Shown here: one piece after another, positions 57,280 to 64,000 of the stretch | Numbering within the stretch: the stretch's first letter is position 1 | How the letters are laid out: every line of letters begins with the position of its first letter | DNA from: Methyloversatilis sp. | GTDB lineage: Bacteria; Pseudomonadota; Gammaproteobacteria; Burkholderiales; Rhodocyclaceae | Length of the DNA: 64,000 nucleotides | NCBI RefSeq assembly: GCF_030696805.1 | Contig: NZ_JAUYRO010000036.1 | Coordinates: 56,336 to 120,335, forward strand | Reading direction: 5' to 3' | Translations under genes and position numbers: made by a program | Notes under the pieces: model-generated | Databases searched by the model: none | Told to the model about the DNA's origin: nothing | The model's input: the letters and a program-made list of their open reading frames with translations, nothing else

Positions 57280-58757
57280 GTGATCGAACGATGGACACCG
57301 TCAAGCAGCTGTCTGTCCGGCTCGCGTCCGGCGAAGTGTCGGCGGTCGAACTGGCGCAGGACTATCTGGCGAAGATCCAGGCCGCCAACCCGGCGCTGAA
57401 CGCCTTTGTCGAACTGAACGAGGCGCAGACGCTGATTGAGGCGCGTGCCGCCGACGCGCTGCGCGCCGCCGGCCAGGCCGGCCCGCTGACTGGCGTGCCG
57501 ATCGCGCACAAGGACATCTTCTGCCAGACCGGCTGGCATGCCCGCTGCGGCTCGAAAATGCTGGAAAACTTCGCCGCGCCGTACGACGCCGGCCTGATCG
57601 AGCGTGCGCGCGCGGCGGGCCTGGTCACGCTGGGCCGCACCAATATGGACGAGTTCGCGATGGGCTCGACCAACGAGTCGAGCCATTACGGCGTGGTGCA
57701 CAACCCCTGGCAGCTCGACGCCGTGCCCGGCGGCTCGTCCGGCGGTTCGGCGGCGGCGGTCGCGGCCGGCATCGCACCGGCGGCCAGCGGCACCGACACC
57801 GGCGGCTCGATCCGGCAGCCGGCCGCGTTCTGCGGCATCACCGGCATCAAGCCGACCTACGGCATCGTGTCGCGCTGGGGCATGATCGCCTACGCCTCCA
57901 GCCTCGATCAGGGCGGGCCGATGGCCCACACCGCGGAAGATTGCGCGCTGCTGCTCAACGCCTTCGCCGGCTTCGACACGCGCGACGCCACCAGTCTGGA
58001 ACGCGCGCCGGAAGACTACACGCGCGCACTCGACGCCCCGCTCGCCGGGCTGCGCATCGGCGTGCCGAAGGAATTCTTCGGCGAAGGCATGTCCGACGAC
58101 GTGCGCGCTGCAGTCGAGGCCGCGCTGGCCACCTTCCGCACGCTGGGCGCCACCACGGTCGAGGTCAGCCTGCCGCGCTCCGGTTATGCCGTGCCGGCCT
58201 ATTACGTGATTGCGCCGGCCGAAGCCAGTTCGAACCTGAACCGCTTCGACGGTGTGCGCTACGGCTACCGCGCGCCCGAGTACCGCGACCTGAACGACAT
58301 GTACGCCAAGACACGCGCCCAGGGCTTTGGCGAGGAAGTGAAACGGCGCATATTGATCGGCACCTATGTGCTGTCGCACGGCTACTACGACGCCTACTAC
58401 CTGCAGGCGCAGCGCGTGCGCCGGCTGATCGCCGACGACTATCGCGCGGCCTTCCGCGACTGCGACCTCATCCTCGGCCCGACCACCCCGACCGTCGCCT
58501 ACGGCATCGGCGACAAGGCGGACGATCCGTTGTCGATGTATCTGGGCGACATCTACACCACCTCGGTCAATCTGGCCGGTCTGCCCGGCATGAGTATTCC
58601 GTGCGGCTTCGGCGCCGGCGGCCTGCCCGCGGGTCTGCCAATCGGTCTGCAGATTGTCGGCAACTATTTCGACGAGGCGCGCATGCTGGGCGCCGCACAC
58701 CGCTTCCAGCAGGCGACCGACTGGCACCTGCGCACGCCACCCGGTAAGCCGACATGA
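57276..58757 (+). CDS. gatA: Asp-tRNA(Asn)/Glu-tRNA(Gln) amidotransferase subunit A
   Basis: 493-residue amidase. The Ser-cisSer-Lys triad is visible: Lys in [11 protein letters not shown], serine-rich loop [15 protein letters not shown] and nucleophile in [12 protein letters not shown]. It releases ammonia from glutamine for GatB. Translation is coupled to gatC and to the next small gene by ATGA overlaps. Confidence 0.97.
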   Translation: MSDRTMDTVKQLSVRLASGEVSAVELAQDYLAKIQAANPALNAFVELNEAQTLIEARAADALRAAGQAGPLTGVPIAHKDIFCQTGWHARCGSKMLENFAAPYDAGLIERARAAGLVTLGRTNMDEFAMGSTNESSHYGVVHNPWQLDAVPGGSSGGSAAAVAAGIAPAASGTDTGGSIRQPAAFCGITGIKPTYGIVSRWGMIAYASSLDQGGPMAHTAEDCALLLNAFAGFDTRDATSLERAPEDYTRALDAPLAGLRIGVPKEFFGEGMSDDVRAAVEAALATFRTLGATTVEVSLPRSGYAVPAYYVIAPAEASSNLNRFDGVRYGYRAPEYRDLNDMYAKTRAQGFGEEVKRRILIGTYVLSHGYYDAYYLQAQRVRRLIADDYRAAFRDCDLILGPTTPTVAYGIGDKADDPLSMYLGDIYTTSVNLAGLPGMSIPCGFGAGGLPAGLPIGLQIVGNYFDEARMLGAAHRFQQATDWHLRTPPGKPT

Positions 58758-59074
58758 GCACGTCACAGCGCTACCGTTACAACAGCGAACAGCTCACGCA
58801 CATCCTTGATCAGGCGGGCATCTACATGTGCGCCTGCCCGGCCCAGGTCGCCACCCAGATGCTAGAACTGCGCAAGCTGCATCAATACCAGCTCAATTGC
58901 CTGGACGAAATGCCGCAGCTGGCCGACACGCACCGGCGCATCGCCGAGGCGGCCGAGCGCGCCCACGCGGTGCTCGAAGCCGCACTCGACGACGTGCTGC
59001 GCATCGAAGGCTGGGACGAGCAATCGCTCACCATGCCGGAAGGCCTGCGCGCACTGCGGGATAGCCTGCTGTGA
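58754..59074 (+). CDS. Conserved small protein within the gat operon
   Basis: 106-residue cytosolic protein, not a named family. [40 protein letters not shown] suggests a helical fold with two close cysteines (CAC). ATGA overlaps tie it to gatA before and the lipoprotein gene after. Function unknown; its place between gatA and gatB suggests constant co-expression only. Confidence 0.78.
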   Translation: MSTSQRYRYNSEQLTHILDQAGIYMCACPAQVATQMLELRKLHQYQLNCLDEMPQLADTHRRIAEAAERAHAVLEAALDDVLRIEGWDEQSLTMPEGLRALRDSLL

Positions 59075-59574
59075 CGAGCCGGTGGCTGCGCGGCCTGCCA
59101 TGTGCGGGTTTGGCGATTCTGGTCGCCGGTTGCGCGCAGTTGGCCCCACCGCCCGCGACGCGGGCACCGCAGCCGGCGCCTGAAGCGAAACGGCCGCTGC
59201 CGTCGATCAAGAGCACCAAGCCGCTACCGATCCCGGCGCGGCCTCTGGCGGTGAAGACCGAATGCAGCTACCGCGACGACGTGGGCACCGAAGGCCGGCT
59301 GGTGCTCGACGTGCAGGCGTCGCGCGTGCAGCGCTTCTGGTCGCAGGTCGACATGGGCAGCAAGGGCCGCTGCAGTTTCGATCTGTCGACGTTCCGGCAG
59401 ACCACCTTCACGCCGTCGCCGACGCTGGTCGCCGGCGCATGCACGGTGCGCATGTGGGAACAGGGTGACCAGGTCACGGTGTCGTACCAGAACTGCGCAA
59501 GCCAGTGCTCGCCGGGCGCGCATGAATACCTCTGGCCCACCCTGGTGAGTCGCAAGACCGGTACCTGCCGGTAA
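59071..59574 (+). CDS. Small lipoprotein within the gat operon
   Basis: 167-residue lipoprotein (lipobox VAGC) with a proline/alanine-rich linker and a C-terminal domain containing paired cysteines (CSYRDD, CSFDL, CTVRMW, CASQC). Not recognised. It starts at GTG overlapping the preceding stop. Its presence between gatA and gatB looks unrelated to tRNA amidation. Confidence 0.72.
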   Translation: MTSRWLRGLPCAGLAILVAGCAQLAPPPATRAPQPAPEAKRPLPSIKSTKPLPIPARPLAVKTECSYRDDVGTEGRLVLDVQASRVQRFWSQVDMGSKGRCSFDLSTFRQTTFTPSPTLVAGACTVRMWEQGDQVTVSYQNCASQCSPGAHEYLWPTLVSRKTGTCR

Positions 59575-59607
59575 CCGCAAGACGGAAAGACACGGAAAGA
59601 GAACGCG

Positions 59608-61089
59608 ATGAGCAGAACCAACTGGGAAGTCGTGATCGGGCTGGAGACGCACAGCCAGCTCAACACGACCTCGAAAATCTTCTCCGGCAGCCCGACCGCA
59701 TTCGGTGCAGAGCCGAACGTGCAGGCCAGCGCAGTCGATCTGGCGCTGCCCGGCGTGCTGCCGGTGATGAACCGCGCCGCGGTCGAACGCGCCATCCGCT
59801 TCGGCCTCGCAGTGGGCGGCGAGGTCGCGCAGCGCTCGGTGTTCGCGCGCAAGAACTACTTCTACCCCGACCTTCCGAAGGGCTACCAGATCAGCCAGTA
59901 CGAACTGCCGGTGGTGCAGGGCGGCACGCTCACCATCCGGGTCGGCGACGGTGACAAGGCTTACGAAAAGGTGGTGCGCCTGACCCGCGCGCACCTTGAA
60001 GAAGACGCCGGCAAGAGCCTGCACGAAGATTTTCACGGCATGTCGGGCATCGACCTGAACCGCGCCGGCACGCCGCTGCTGGAAATCGTCAGCGAGCCGG
60101 ACATGAGCTCGAGCGCCGAAGCCGTGGCCTATGCGCGCGCGCTGCACGCGCTGGTGCGCTGGGTCGACATCTGCGACGGCAACATGCAGGAAGGCAGCTT
60201 CCGCTGCGACGCCAACGTAAGTGTGCGCCGCCCGGGCGAGCCGCTCGGCACGCGGCGCGAAATCAAGAACCTGAACAGTTTCCGCTTCATGCAGCAGGCG
60301 ATCGACTTCGAAATCCAGTGGCAGATCGAACAGATCGAAGACGGCCACAAGATCCAGCAGGCCACCGTGCTGTTCGACCCGGACACCGGCGAAACGCGCG
60401 CCATGCGCAGCAAGGAAGACGCGCACGACTACCGCTACTTCCCCGACCCCGACTTGCCGCCGCTGGTCATCGCCGCCGACTGGATCGAGCGTGTGCGCAG
60501 CGAAATGCCCGAGCTGCCGGTTGCGCTGGCGGCGCGGCTGCAGGCCGACTGCGGTCTGTCGCCCTACGACGCCGCCGGCCTGACCGCCAGCCGCGAAATG
60601 GCGCAGTACTACCTCGACGCGCTGGCCGTCGCCGGCGCGGCGCAGGCCACTCAGTTGCCAAAGTTGCTGGCCAACTGGGTCATGGGCGAACTGGCCGCGC
60701 GGCTCAATCGCGAAGAGCGCGACATCGCGCACAGCCCGGTCACGCCGGCGCAGCTCTCCGGCCTGGTGACGCGCATCGCCGATGGCACCATTTCGAACAA
60801 CATCGCGAAGAAGGTGTTCGAAGCGCTGTGGAGCGGCGAAGGCGGCGGTAACGCCAACGCCGCCGACGCCGTCATCGAAGCCCAGGGTCTGAAGCAGGTC
60901 ACCGACGTATCGGCCATCGAACCCATCATCGACGAGGTGCTGGCCGCCAACCCGAAATCGGTCGAGGAATACCGCGCCGGCAAGGACAAGGCCTTCAACG
61001 CGCTGGTCGGCCAGGTCATGAAAGCCAGCAAGGGAAAAGCCAGCCCGGCGCAGGTGAACGAACTGCTGAAGAAGAAGCTGCAAGCCTGA
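59608..61089 (+). CDS. gatB: Asp-tRNA(Asn)/Glu-tRNA(Gln) amidotransferase subunit B
   Basis: 493-residue Gat[49 protein letters not shown] and the C-terminal YqeY-like domain ([23 protein letters not shown] end) are family features. It activates and amidates mischarged Asp-tRNA(Asn) or Glu-tRNA(Gln). Last gene of the gat operon. Confidence 0.96.
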   Translation: MSRTNWEVVIGLETHSQLNTTSKIFSGSPTAFGAEPNVQASAVDLALPGVLPVMNRAAVERAIRFGLAVGGEVAQRSVFARKNYFYPDLPKGYQISQYELPVVQGGTLTIRVGDGDKAYEKVVRLTRAHLEEDAGKSLHEDFHGMSGIDLNRAGTPLLEIVSEPDMSSSAEAVAYARALHALVRWVDICDGNMQEGSFRCDANVSVRRPGEPLGTRREIKNLNSFRFMQQAIDFEIQWQIEQIEDGHKIQQATVLFDPDTGETRAMRSKEDAHDYRYFPDPDLPPLVIAADWIERVRSEMPELPVALAARLQADCGLSPYDAAGLTASREMAQYYLDALAVAGAAQATQLPKLLANWVMGELAARLNREERDIAHSPVTPAQLSGLVTRIADGTISNNIAKKVFEALWSGEGGGNANAADAVIEAQGLKQVTDVSAIEPIIDEVLAANPKSVEEYRAGKDKAFNALVGQVMKASKGKASPAQVNELLKKKLQA

Positions 61090-61160
61090 ACCGTATTCAC
61101 CCTCATCCGTATCAGGGAGAGCGGGCAGCTTTCAGCCGGTACGATGTGCTCGCAATCGCC

Positions 61161-61300
61161 CGCTTTCAACCCTCTCCTGCGTCCGCGGAACAGGCGGGTT
61201 CGCGTCAGTACAGAAATCGCGCGATGGCTCGCTTTCAATCCTCTCCTGCATCAGCGGGAGAGGGTGGCCCGAAGGGCCGGGTGAGGGCCCGGGCGCGCCC
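61161..61300. repeat. Repeated CTCTCCTGC/GGGAGAG hairpin element
   Basis: CGCTTTCAAYCCTCTCCTGC occurs at 61161-61180 and again at 61230-61249. The second copy is part of a hairpin with CGGGAGAGG, followed by GGCCCGAAGGGCCGGGTGAGGG, a widespread intergenic repeat style. The region 61090-61378 otherwise shows no gene. It may end the gat transcript. Confidence 0.65.
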
Positions 61301-61360
61301 CGGCACGTGATCGGGCCGCAACCGGCGCTGTACTGCTGACACGACCCGCTCCACTCACAT

Positions 61361-62626
61361 TCACCGGAATTCCACACCATGCGCGTCCTCTTCTTCTTCG
61401 CCGCCCTCGCCTTCGCCATCGTCGGCATGTCGGGCATCACGCTGAGCCTGGTCAATGTCATCGACGACAGTCACAACGGCGGCTGGCCGCTGTGGCAGTC
61501 CCTGCCGCTTGCCATACTTGGCGTGGCCGGCTTCCTGTTCTGCCTCGTCAAGGTGATCCGTGGCGTCCGCGAAGAGGTGCCGCGCACCCCGGAGTGATGC
61601 CTTCAAGTCACCCCGCAACCCAGGCGTCGGCAGCGCATCCATCGGGCTGCGCACCCCGCCGCCGCCCACCTTCAACACATGCGTGTAGATCATCGTCGTC
61701 GCCACGTCGGCATGGCCGAGCAGATCCTGCACCGTCCGGATGTCATAGCCCGACTGCAGCAGCGCAGTGGCGAACGAATGGCGCAGCGTGTGCGGCGTTG
61801 CCAGCTTGGTCAGACCAGTGCAAGTCACCGCCCGCTTGAAGGCACGCTGAAAGGTCTGGTCATACATATGGTGGCGGCGCACCACGCCGCTGCGCGGATC
61901 GACCGCATGCTCGGCCTGCGGAAACACCCAGAACCAGGCCCAGGACGCGTCGGCGCGCGGATACTTGCGGGCGAGCGCATCGGGCATCTCGACCCCCGCA
62001 CGCCCGCATCGTCGATCGTCATCCCACAGCACCCGGGCGCGCGCCAGCTGCTCGCGCAGCGGAATCACCAGCACCTGCGGCAACATCAGGGCGCGGTCCT
62101 TGCGCCCCTTGCCCTCCCGCACGATGACGGTGCGTCGCTCGAAATCCAGATCCTTCACGCGCAGCTGCAGGCCCTCGGTCAGCCGCATGCCCGTGCCGTA
62201 CAGCAGCTGCGCGAAGAGCCGGTGCTCGCCCTCCATCAAGGTAAACACGCGCTGCACCTCGTCCGGCGACAGCACCACCGGCAGCCGGCGCGTCGCGCGC
62301 GGCCGACCGATGTCACTCATCCACGGCAGGTCAATGCCGAGCACCTGCCTGTAAAGAAACAGCAGCGCCGACAGCGCCTGCTTGTGCGTCGACACCGCCA
62401 CGCTGCGCTCATTTGCCAGCCACGACAAAAAAGCCTCAATCTCGCCCCGCCCCATTTCAGCCGGATGGCGCAGCCCGTGAAACCGGATGAAAGCCTTCAC
62501 CCAATGGACATAGGTCTGCTCAGTTCGTATGCTGTAATGCAGGTAACGAATCCGTTCGCGCAGCTGATCGAGCAGGCGAACCGATTTCAACGGCGGAAGC
62601 GGCGGAGTGAGGTTTTTCATCGGCAT
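61361..62626 (-). CDS. intI: Integron integrase IntI with unusual C-terminal extension
   Basis: Tyrosine recombinase of the integron type. Catalytic residues are visible: Arg in [35 protein letters not shown] with the nucleophilic Tyr. The integron-specific insertion is seen as [13 protein letters not shown], and the end [17 protein letters not shown] is typical. The normal protein would finish about residue 340; here no stop occurs and 80 atypical residues follow, antisense to a membrane-protein gene. Start ATG 62626, seven bases from a LexA-type box, and cassette DNA lies on the expected side. Confidence 0.9.
   Translation of the reverse strand: MPMKNLTPPLPPLKSVRLLDQLRERIRYLHYSIRTEQTYVHWVKAFIRFHGLRHPAEMGRGEIEAFLSWLANERSVAVSTHKQALSALLFLYRQVLGIDLPWMSDIGRPRATRRLPVVLSPDEVQRVFTLMEGEHRLFAQLLYGTGMRLTEGLQLRVKDLDFERRTVIVREGKGRKDRALMLPQVLVIPLREQLARARVLWDDDRRCGRAGVEMPDALARKYPRADASWAWFWVFPQAEHAVDPRSGVVRRHHMYDQTFQRAFKRAVTCTGLTKLATPHTLRHSFATALLQSGYDIRTVQDLLGHADVATTMIYTHVLKVGGGGVRSPMDALPTPGLRGDLKASLRGARHLFADATDHLDEAEQEAGHAKYGKRQGLPQRPAAVVTVVDDIDQAQRDARHADDGEGEGGEEEEDAHGVEFR
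61379..61597 (+). CDS. Small two-helix membrane protein opposite the integrase 3' end
   Basis: 72-residue protein with two predicted membrane helices (about 2-24 and 42-62), and a charged tail. ATG at 61379. Unknown function. It is fully antisense to the last 73 or so codons of the integrase frame; because that part of the integrase is atypical, this small gene is the more believable coding strand here. Confidence 0.6.
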   Translation: MRVLFFFAALAFAIVGMSGITLSLVNVIDDSHNGGWPLWQSLPLAILGVAGFLFCLVKVIRGVREEVPRTPE

Positions 62627-62629
62627 TTA

Positions 62630-62651
62630 ATGCTGTATGGATTTACAGCAT
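62630..62651. promoter_or_regulatory. LexA (SOS) box in the intI promoter
   Basis: CTGTATGGATTTACAG at 62633-62648 fits CTGT-N8-ACAG exactly and lies in a longer perfect inverted repeat (ATGCTGTA / TACAGCAT). It sits directly upstream of the intI start, as in SOS-controlled integron integrases. Confidence 0.8.
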
Positions 62652-62756
62652 AGGTCGACGAAACTCGGGTGACAAGGCGATTCCGGCCGGGTCATCTCAC
62701 CCTGTTTATCCAGCAGCTTCCGGATTTAGAGCGCAAAACTGCGCCCGAAAACAAAG
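62652..62756. other. Probable attI region of the integron
   Basis: Non-coding segment between the integrase promoter and the first cassette, ending at the recombination core GTTAGGG (62756-62762). An attI recombination site is expected here by layout; no internal repeats could be assigned. Confidence 0.55.
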
Positions 62757-62771
62757 TTAGGGCTTCTGGAA

Positions 62772-63173
62772 TTGGTAAAAGCTCTTCGATTCGCGCTGGC
62801 ATTTTGTGGGGCAAGCATTATTGCTTTCACTGGCTATCTCGGCTGGTCATTCCACTATGGAGTCGAAGCAGAGCGATCCCCGTTCTCCGCTGCAGCATGG
62901 AAACAGAAGGAAAATGTCTATGCACATAGCAACGACCCCGGTTGCGTTCGTGGTGGAATGGCTATCGACATCGTTTCCACCAAACTGCTGCAGGAAAAGT
63001 CCATCGCCGAAGTCAAATTGCTACTCGGCGAGCCTGACAAAGAAAAACAAGAGCAGGTCTATTACGATCTTGGCCAATGCTCCGGTTTCGGCTGGGAAAA
63101 CTCGATCCTTCAAGTCAGCTTTAGCAATGGCCAGCGGGTCACCAATGCGATCATTCTGCGAGACCAGCCCTAA
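62772..63173 (+). CDS. Integron gene-cassette ORF, membrane-anchored protein of unknown function
   Basis: 133-residue protein with one N-terminal helix (ALRFALAFCGASIIAFTGYLGW) and a soluble domain with cysteines (DPGCVRGG, LGQCSGFGWENS). The start is TTG 62772, ten bases from the cassette boundary, and the stop TAA lies inside the attC core, as is typical of cassettes. Lower GC than its surroundings, consistent with capture. Function not recognised. Confidence 0.75.
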   Translation: MVKALRFALAFCGASIIAFTGYLGWSFHYGVEAERSPFSAAAWKQKENVYAHSNDPGCVRGGMAIDIVSTKLLQEKSIAEVKLLLGEPDKEKQEQVYYDLGQCSGFGWENSILQVSFSNGQRVTNAIILRDQP

Positions 63174-63254
63174 CATGGCGCTCGACCTCGCTCCCTTCGG
63201 TCGCTGGACGCTGCGCGATAAGGCCGCGCAGCGCCGGTCAGCTCTACGTTGAGG
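63168..63254 (+). other. attC recombination site of the cassette
   Basis: CCCTAAC (63168-63174) is the exact complement of the cassette's leading core GTTAGGG (62756-62762). A stem follows (ACGCTGCGCG / CGCGCAGCGC) with flanking partner segments GCGCTCGACC and GGTCAGCTC, ending at ACGTT (63246-63250), where the right core should be. The final core is interrupted by the next mobile element. Confidence 0.7.
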
Positions 63255-63864
63255 CTGTAGAAAAACCCGTTTCATCGTCCGTTTACATGCCGTTGTTATG
63301 ATCGGTCATCGCTTCCACGGAGCCCTGCGATGCCGCGCTTCAAGACACCCGACTACGGTCTGAAGATGATTCCGGTCGATTTCGCACAGCAGGTGCTGCC
63401 CGGCACCTTCGAGTTCGCGCTCTGGCACCTGGTCGACAACGAACTCGACCTCTCCACCCTCCGCTCCCGCTACACCAATGACGCCGGCGGCGCCCCGGCC
63501 TTCGATCCGGCAGTGCTGCTCAAGATCGTGCTGCTCGCCTACTCGCGCGGGCTCATCAGTTCGCGTTCGATTGCCGGCGCGTGCCGCAACAACGTGCTGT
63601 TCATGGCCGTCTCCGGCGACAGCGCCCCGCACTTCACGACGATTGCCGGCTTCGTGGCTGAGCTGGGCGACGAGGCCGCAGCACTCTTCACCCAGGTGCT
63701 GCTGGTGTGCGATCGCCAGGGCCTGATCGGGCGCGAGCTCTTTGCCATCGACGGCGTGAAGCTGCCCTCGAATGCAGCGAAGGCGAAGAGCGGCACGCGC
63801 GCTGACTTTGAGCGCGAGGCGGCGAAGATGGAGGCAGCCGTGCAGCGCATGATGGGCGACCCCC
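63251..63864 (+). mobile_element. IS1182-like element, 5' part, interrupted
   Basis: Begins at or near GGCTGTAGAAAAACCC (63253), an IS1182-like terminus placed exactly at the broken attC core. It carries the transposase N-terminus and is cut by another element at about 63860. The remaining part lies beyond the window. Confidence 0.65.
63330..63864 (+). pseudogene. IS1182-family transposase, disrupted after about 178 residues
   Basis: From ATG 63330: RFKTPDYGLKMIPVDFAQQVLPG, FDPAVLLKIVLLAYSRGLISSRSIAGACRNN and LFAIDGVKLPSNAAKAKSG, the N-terminal half of an IS1182-type DDE transposase with the first catalytic Asp in AIDG. Family sequence stops at MMGDPL near 63862, where a different element begins; the remaining frame is readthrough. 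The frame stays open to the window edge. Confidence 0.75.
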
Positions 63865-64000
63865 TGAGTCAGACTAGTTGTCGCCTCGTTAGAATCATCA
63901 ACCCGGGGGCGATAGTGGAAGAAACAAAGTGGCGAGATACGGACAAGCTTTCAAGGACAAAGCTGTTGGGCGGCTGTTGCCGCCGGAGAGTGCATCACTG
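63865..64000 (+). mobile_element. Left end of an IS3-like insertion sequence
   Basis: TGAGTCAGACTAG at 63865 begins a new sequence unlike IS1182, starting with TG as IS3-family elements do. The right end and target duplication are outside the window. Confidence 0.6.
63928..64000 (+). CDS. IS3-type transposase orfA, N-terminus only
   Basis: GTG at 63928 after GGAAGA gives ARYGQAFKDKAVGRLLPPES, the start of a common IS3-family orfA helix-turn-helix protein. Cut by the window edge after 24 codons. Confidence 0.65.

Noticed and set aside
57114..58766. A 550-codon minus-strand open frame
   Set aside because: Antisense shadow over gatA; no recognisable domain.
59224..61083. A 619-codon minus-strand open frame
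   Set aside because: Antisense shadow over gatB and the lipoprotein gene, caused by high third-position GC.
61161..61249. CRISPR-like pair of 20-base repeats 69 bases apart
   Set aside because: Only two copies, one with a mismatch, and part of a hairpin element; no cas genes nearby.

Overview
The window is high-GC chromosomal DNA of a betaproteobacterium. The rsmG-parA-parB, dac-ybeD-lipB-lipA, mreBCD-mrdA-rodA-rlpA and gatCAB clusters, two PEP-CTERM proteins and a sulfane-sulfur FisR/SQR locus fit a Rhodocyclales-type organism (for example a Methyloversatilis relative). That assignment is inference from gene content; no rRNA or other taxonomic marker is present. The left end cuts rsmG and the right end cuts an IS3-type element.

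Layout. 1-6.1 kb: rsmG end, parA, parB, an EamA transporter, a small cytochrome c, an acyl desaturase and a nidogen-domain PEP-CTERM protein that appears to start at ATA. 6.3-11.8 kb: a complete branched-chain amino-acid ABC operon (livKHMGF) with a VapBC-type toxin-antitoxin pair between livH and livM. 12-18 kb: a second PEP-CTERM protein, a secreted LigE-type DNA ligase, a di-heme peroxidase, an alpha/beta hydrolase, an ETHE1-like metallo-hydrolase with an altered metal motif and a periplasmic DsrE-like protein. 18.2-21.1 kb: an accessory patch with a ParE-type toxin-antitoxin pair, a decayed antitoxin copy, an IS66 remnant, a 42-residue membrane ORF and an HNH nuclease with a coupled partner.

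21.2-27.4 kb is a sulfide/sulfane-sulfur module. A FisR-type sigma54 activator with Cys53, Cys64 and Cys71 lies between a lone Rieske protein and an sqr, membrane protein, rhodanese, thioredoxin/DsbD-like cluster. Both flanking transcription units have sigma54-type promoter elements, and three CTGTCAG half-sites lie in the fisR/sqr gap. 27.6-31.7 kb: dac-ybeD-lipB and lipA on the minus strand, with a second ParE-type pair and a small gene between lipB and lipA. 31.8-46.8 kb: two heavy-metal RND efflux operons facing tail to tail, one ending in a PII-like gene and the other in a His-tailed EamA transporter. 46.9-61.1 kb: a CNNM/CorC protein, two envelope proteins sharing a C-terminal domain, rlpA-rodA-mrdA-mreD-mreC-mreB, then divergent gatC-gatA-gatB with two small genes. 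61.1-64 kb: a chromosomal integron (integrase with a LexA-type box, one cassette, one attC), followed by an IS1182-type transposase gene interrupted by an IS3-type element.

Recurring themes are toxin-antitoxin insertion into housekeeping operons, dense translational coupling (ATGA/GTGA overlaps), periplasmic sulfur and redox chemistry, and metal export. No rRNA, tRNA or CRISPR array was seen.
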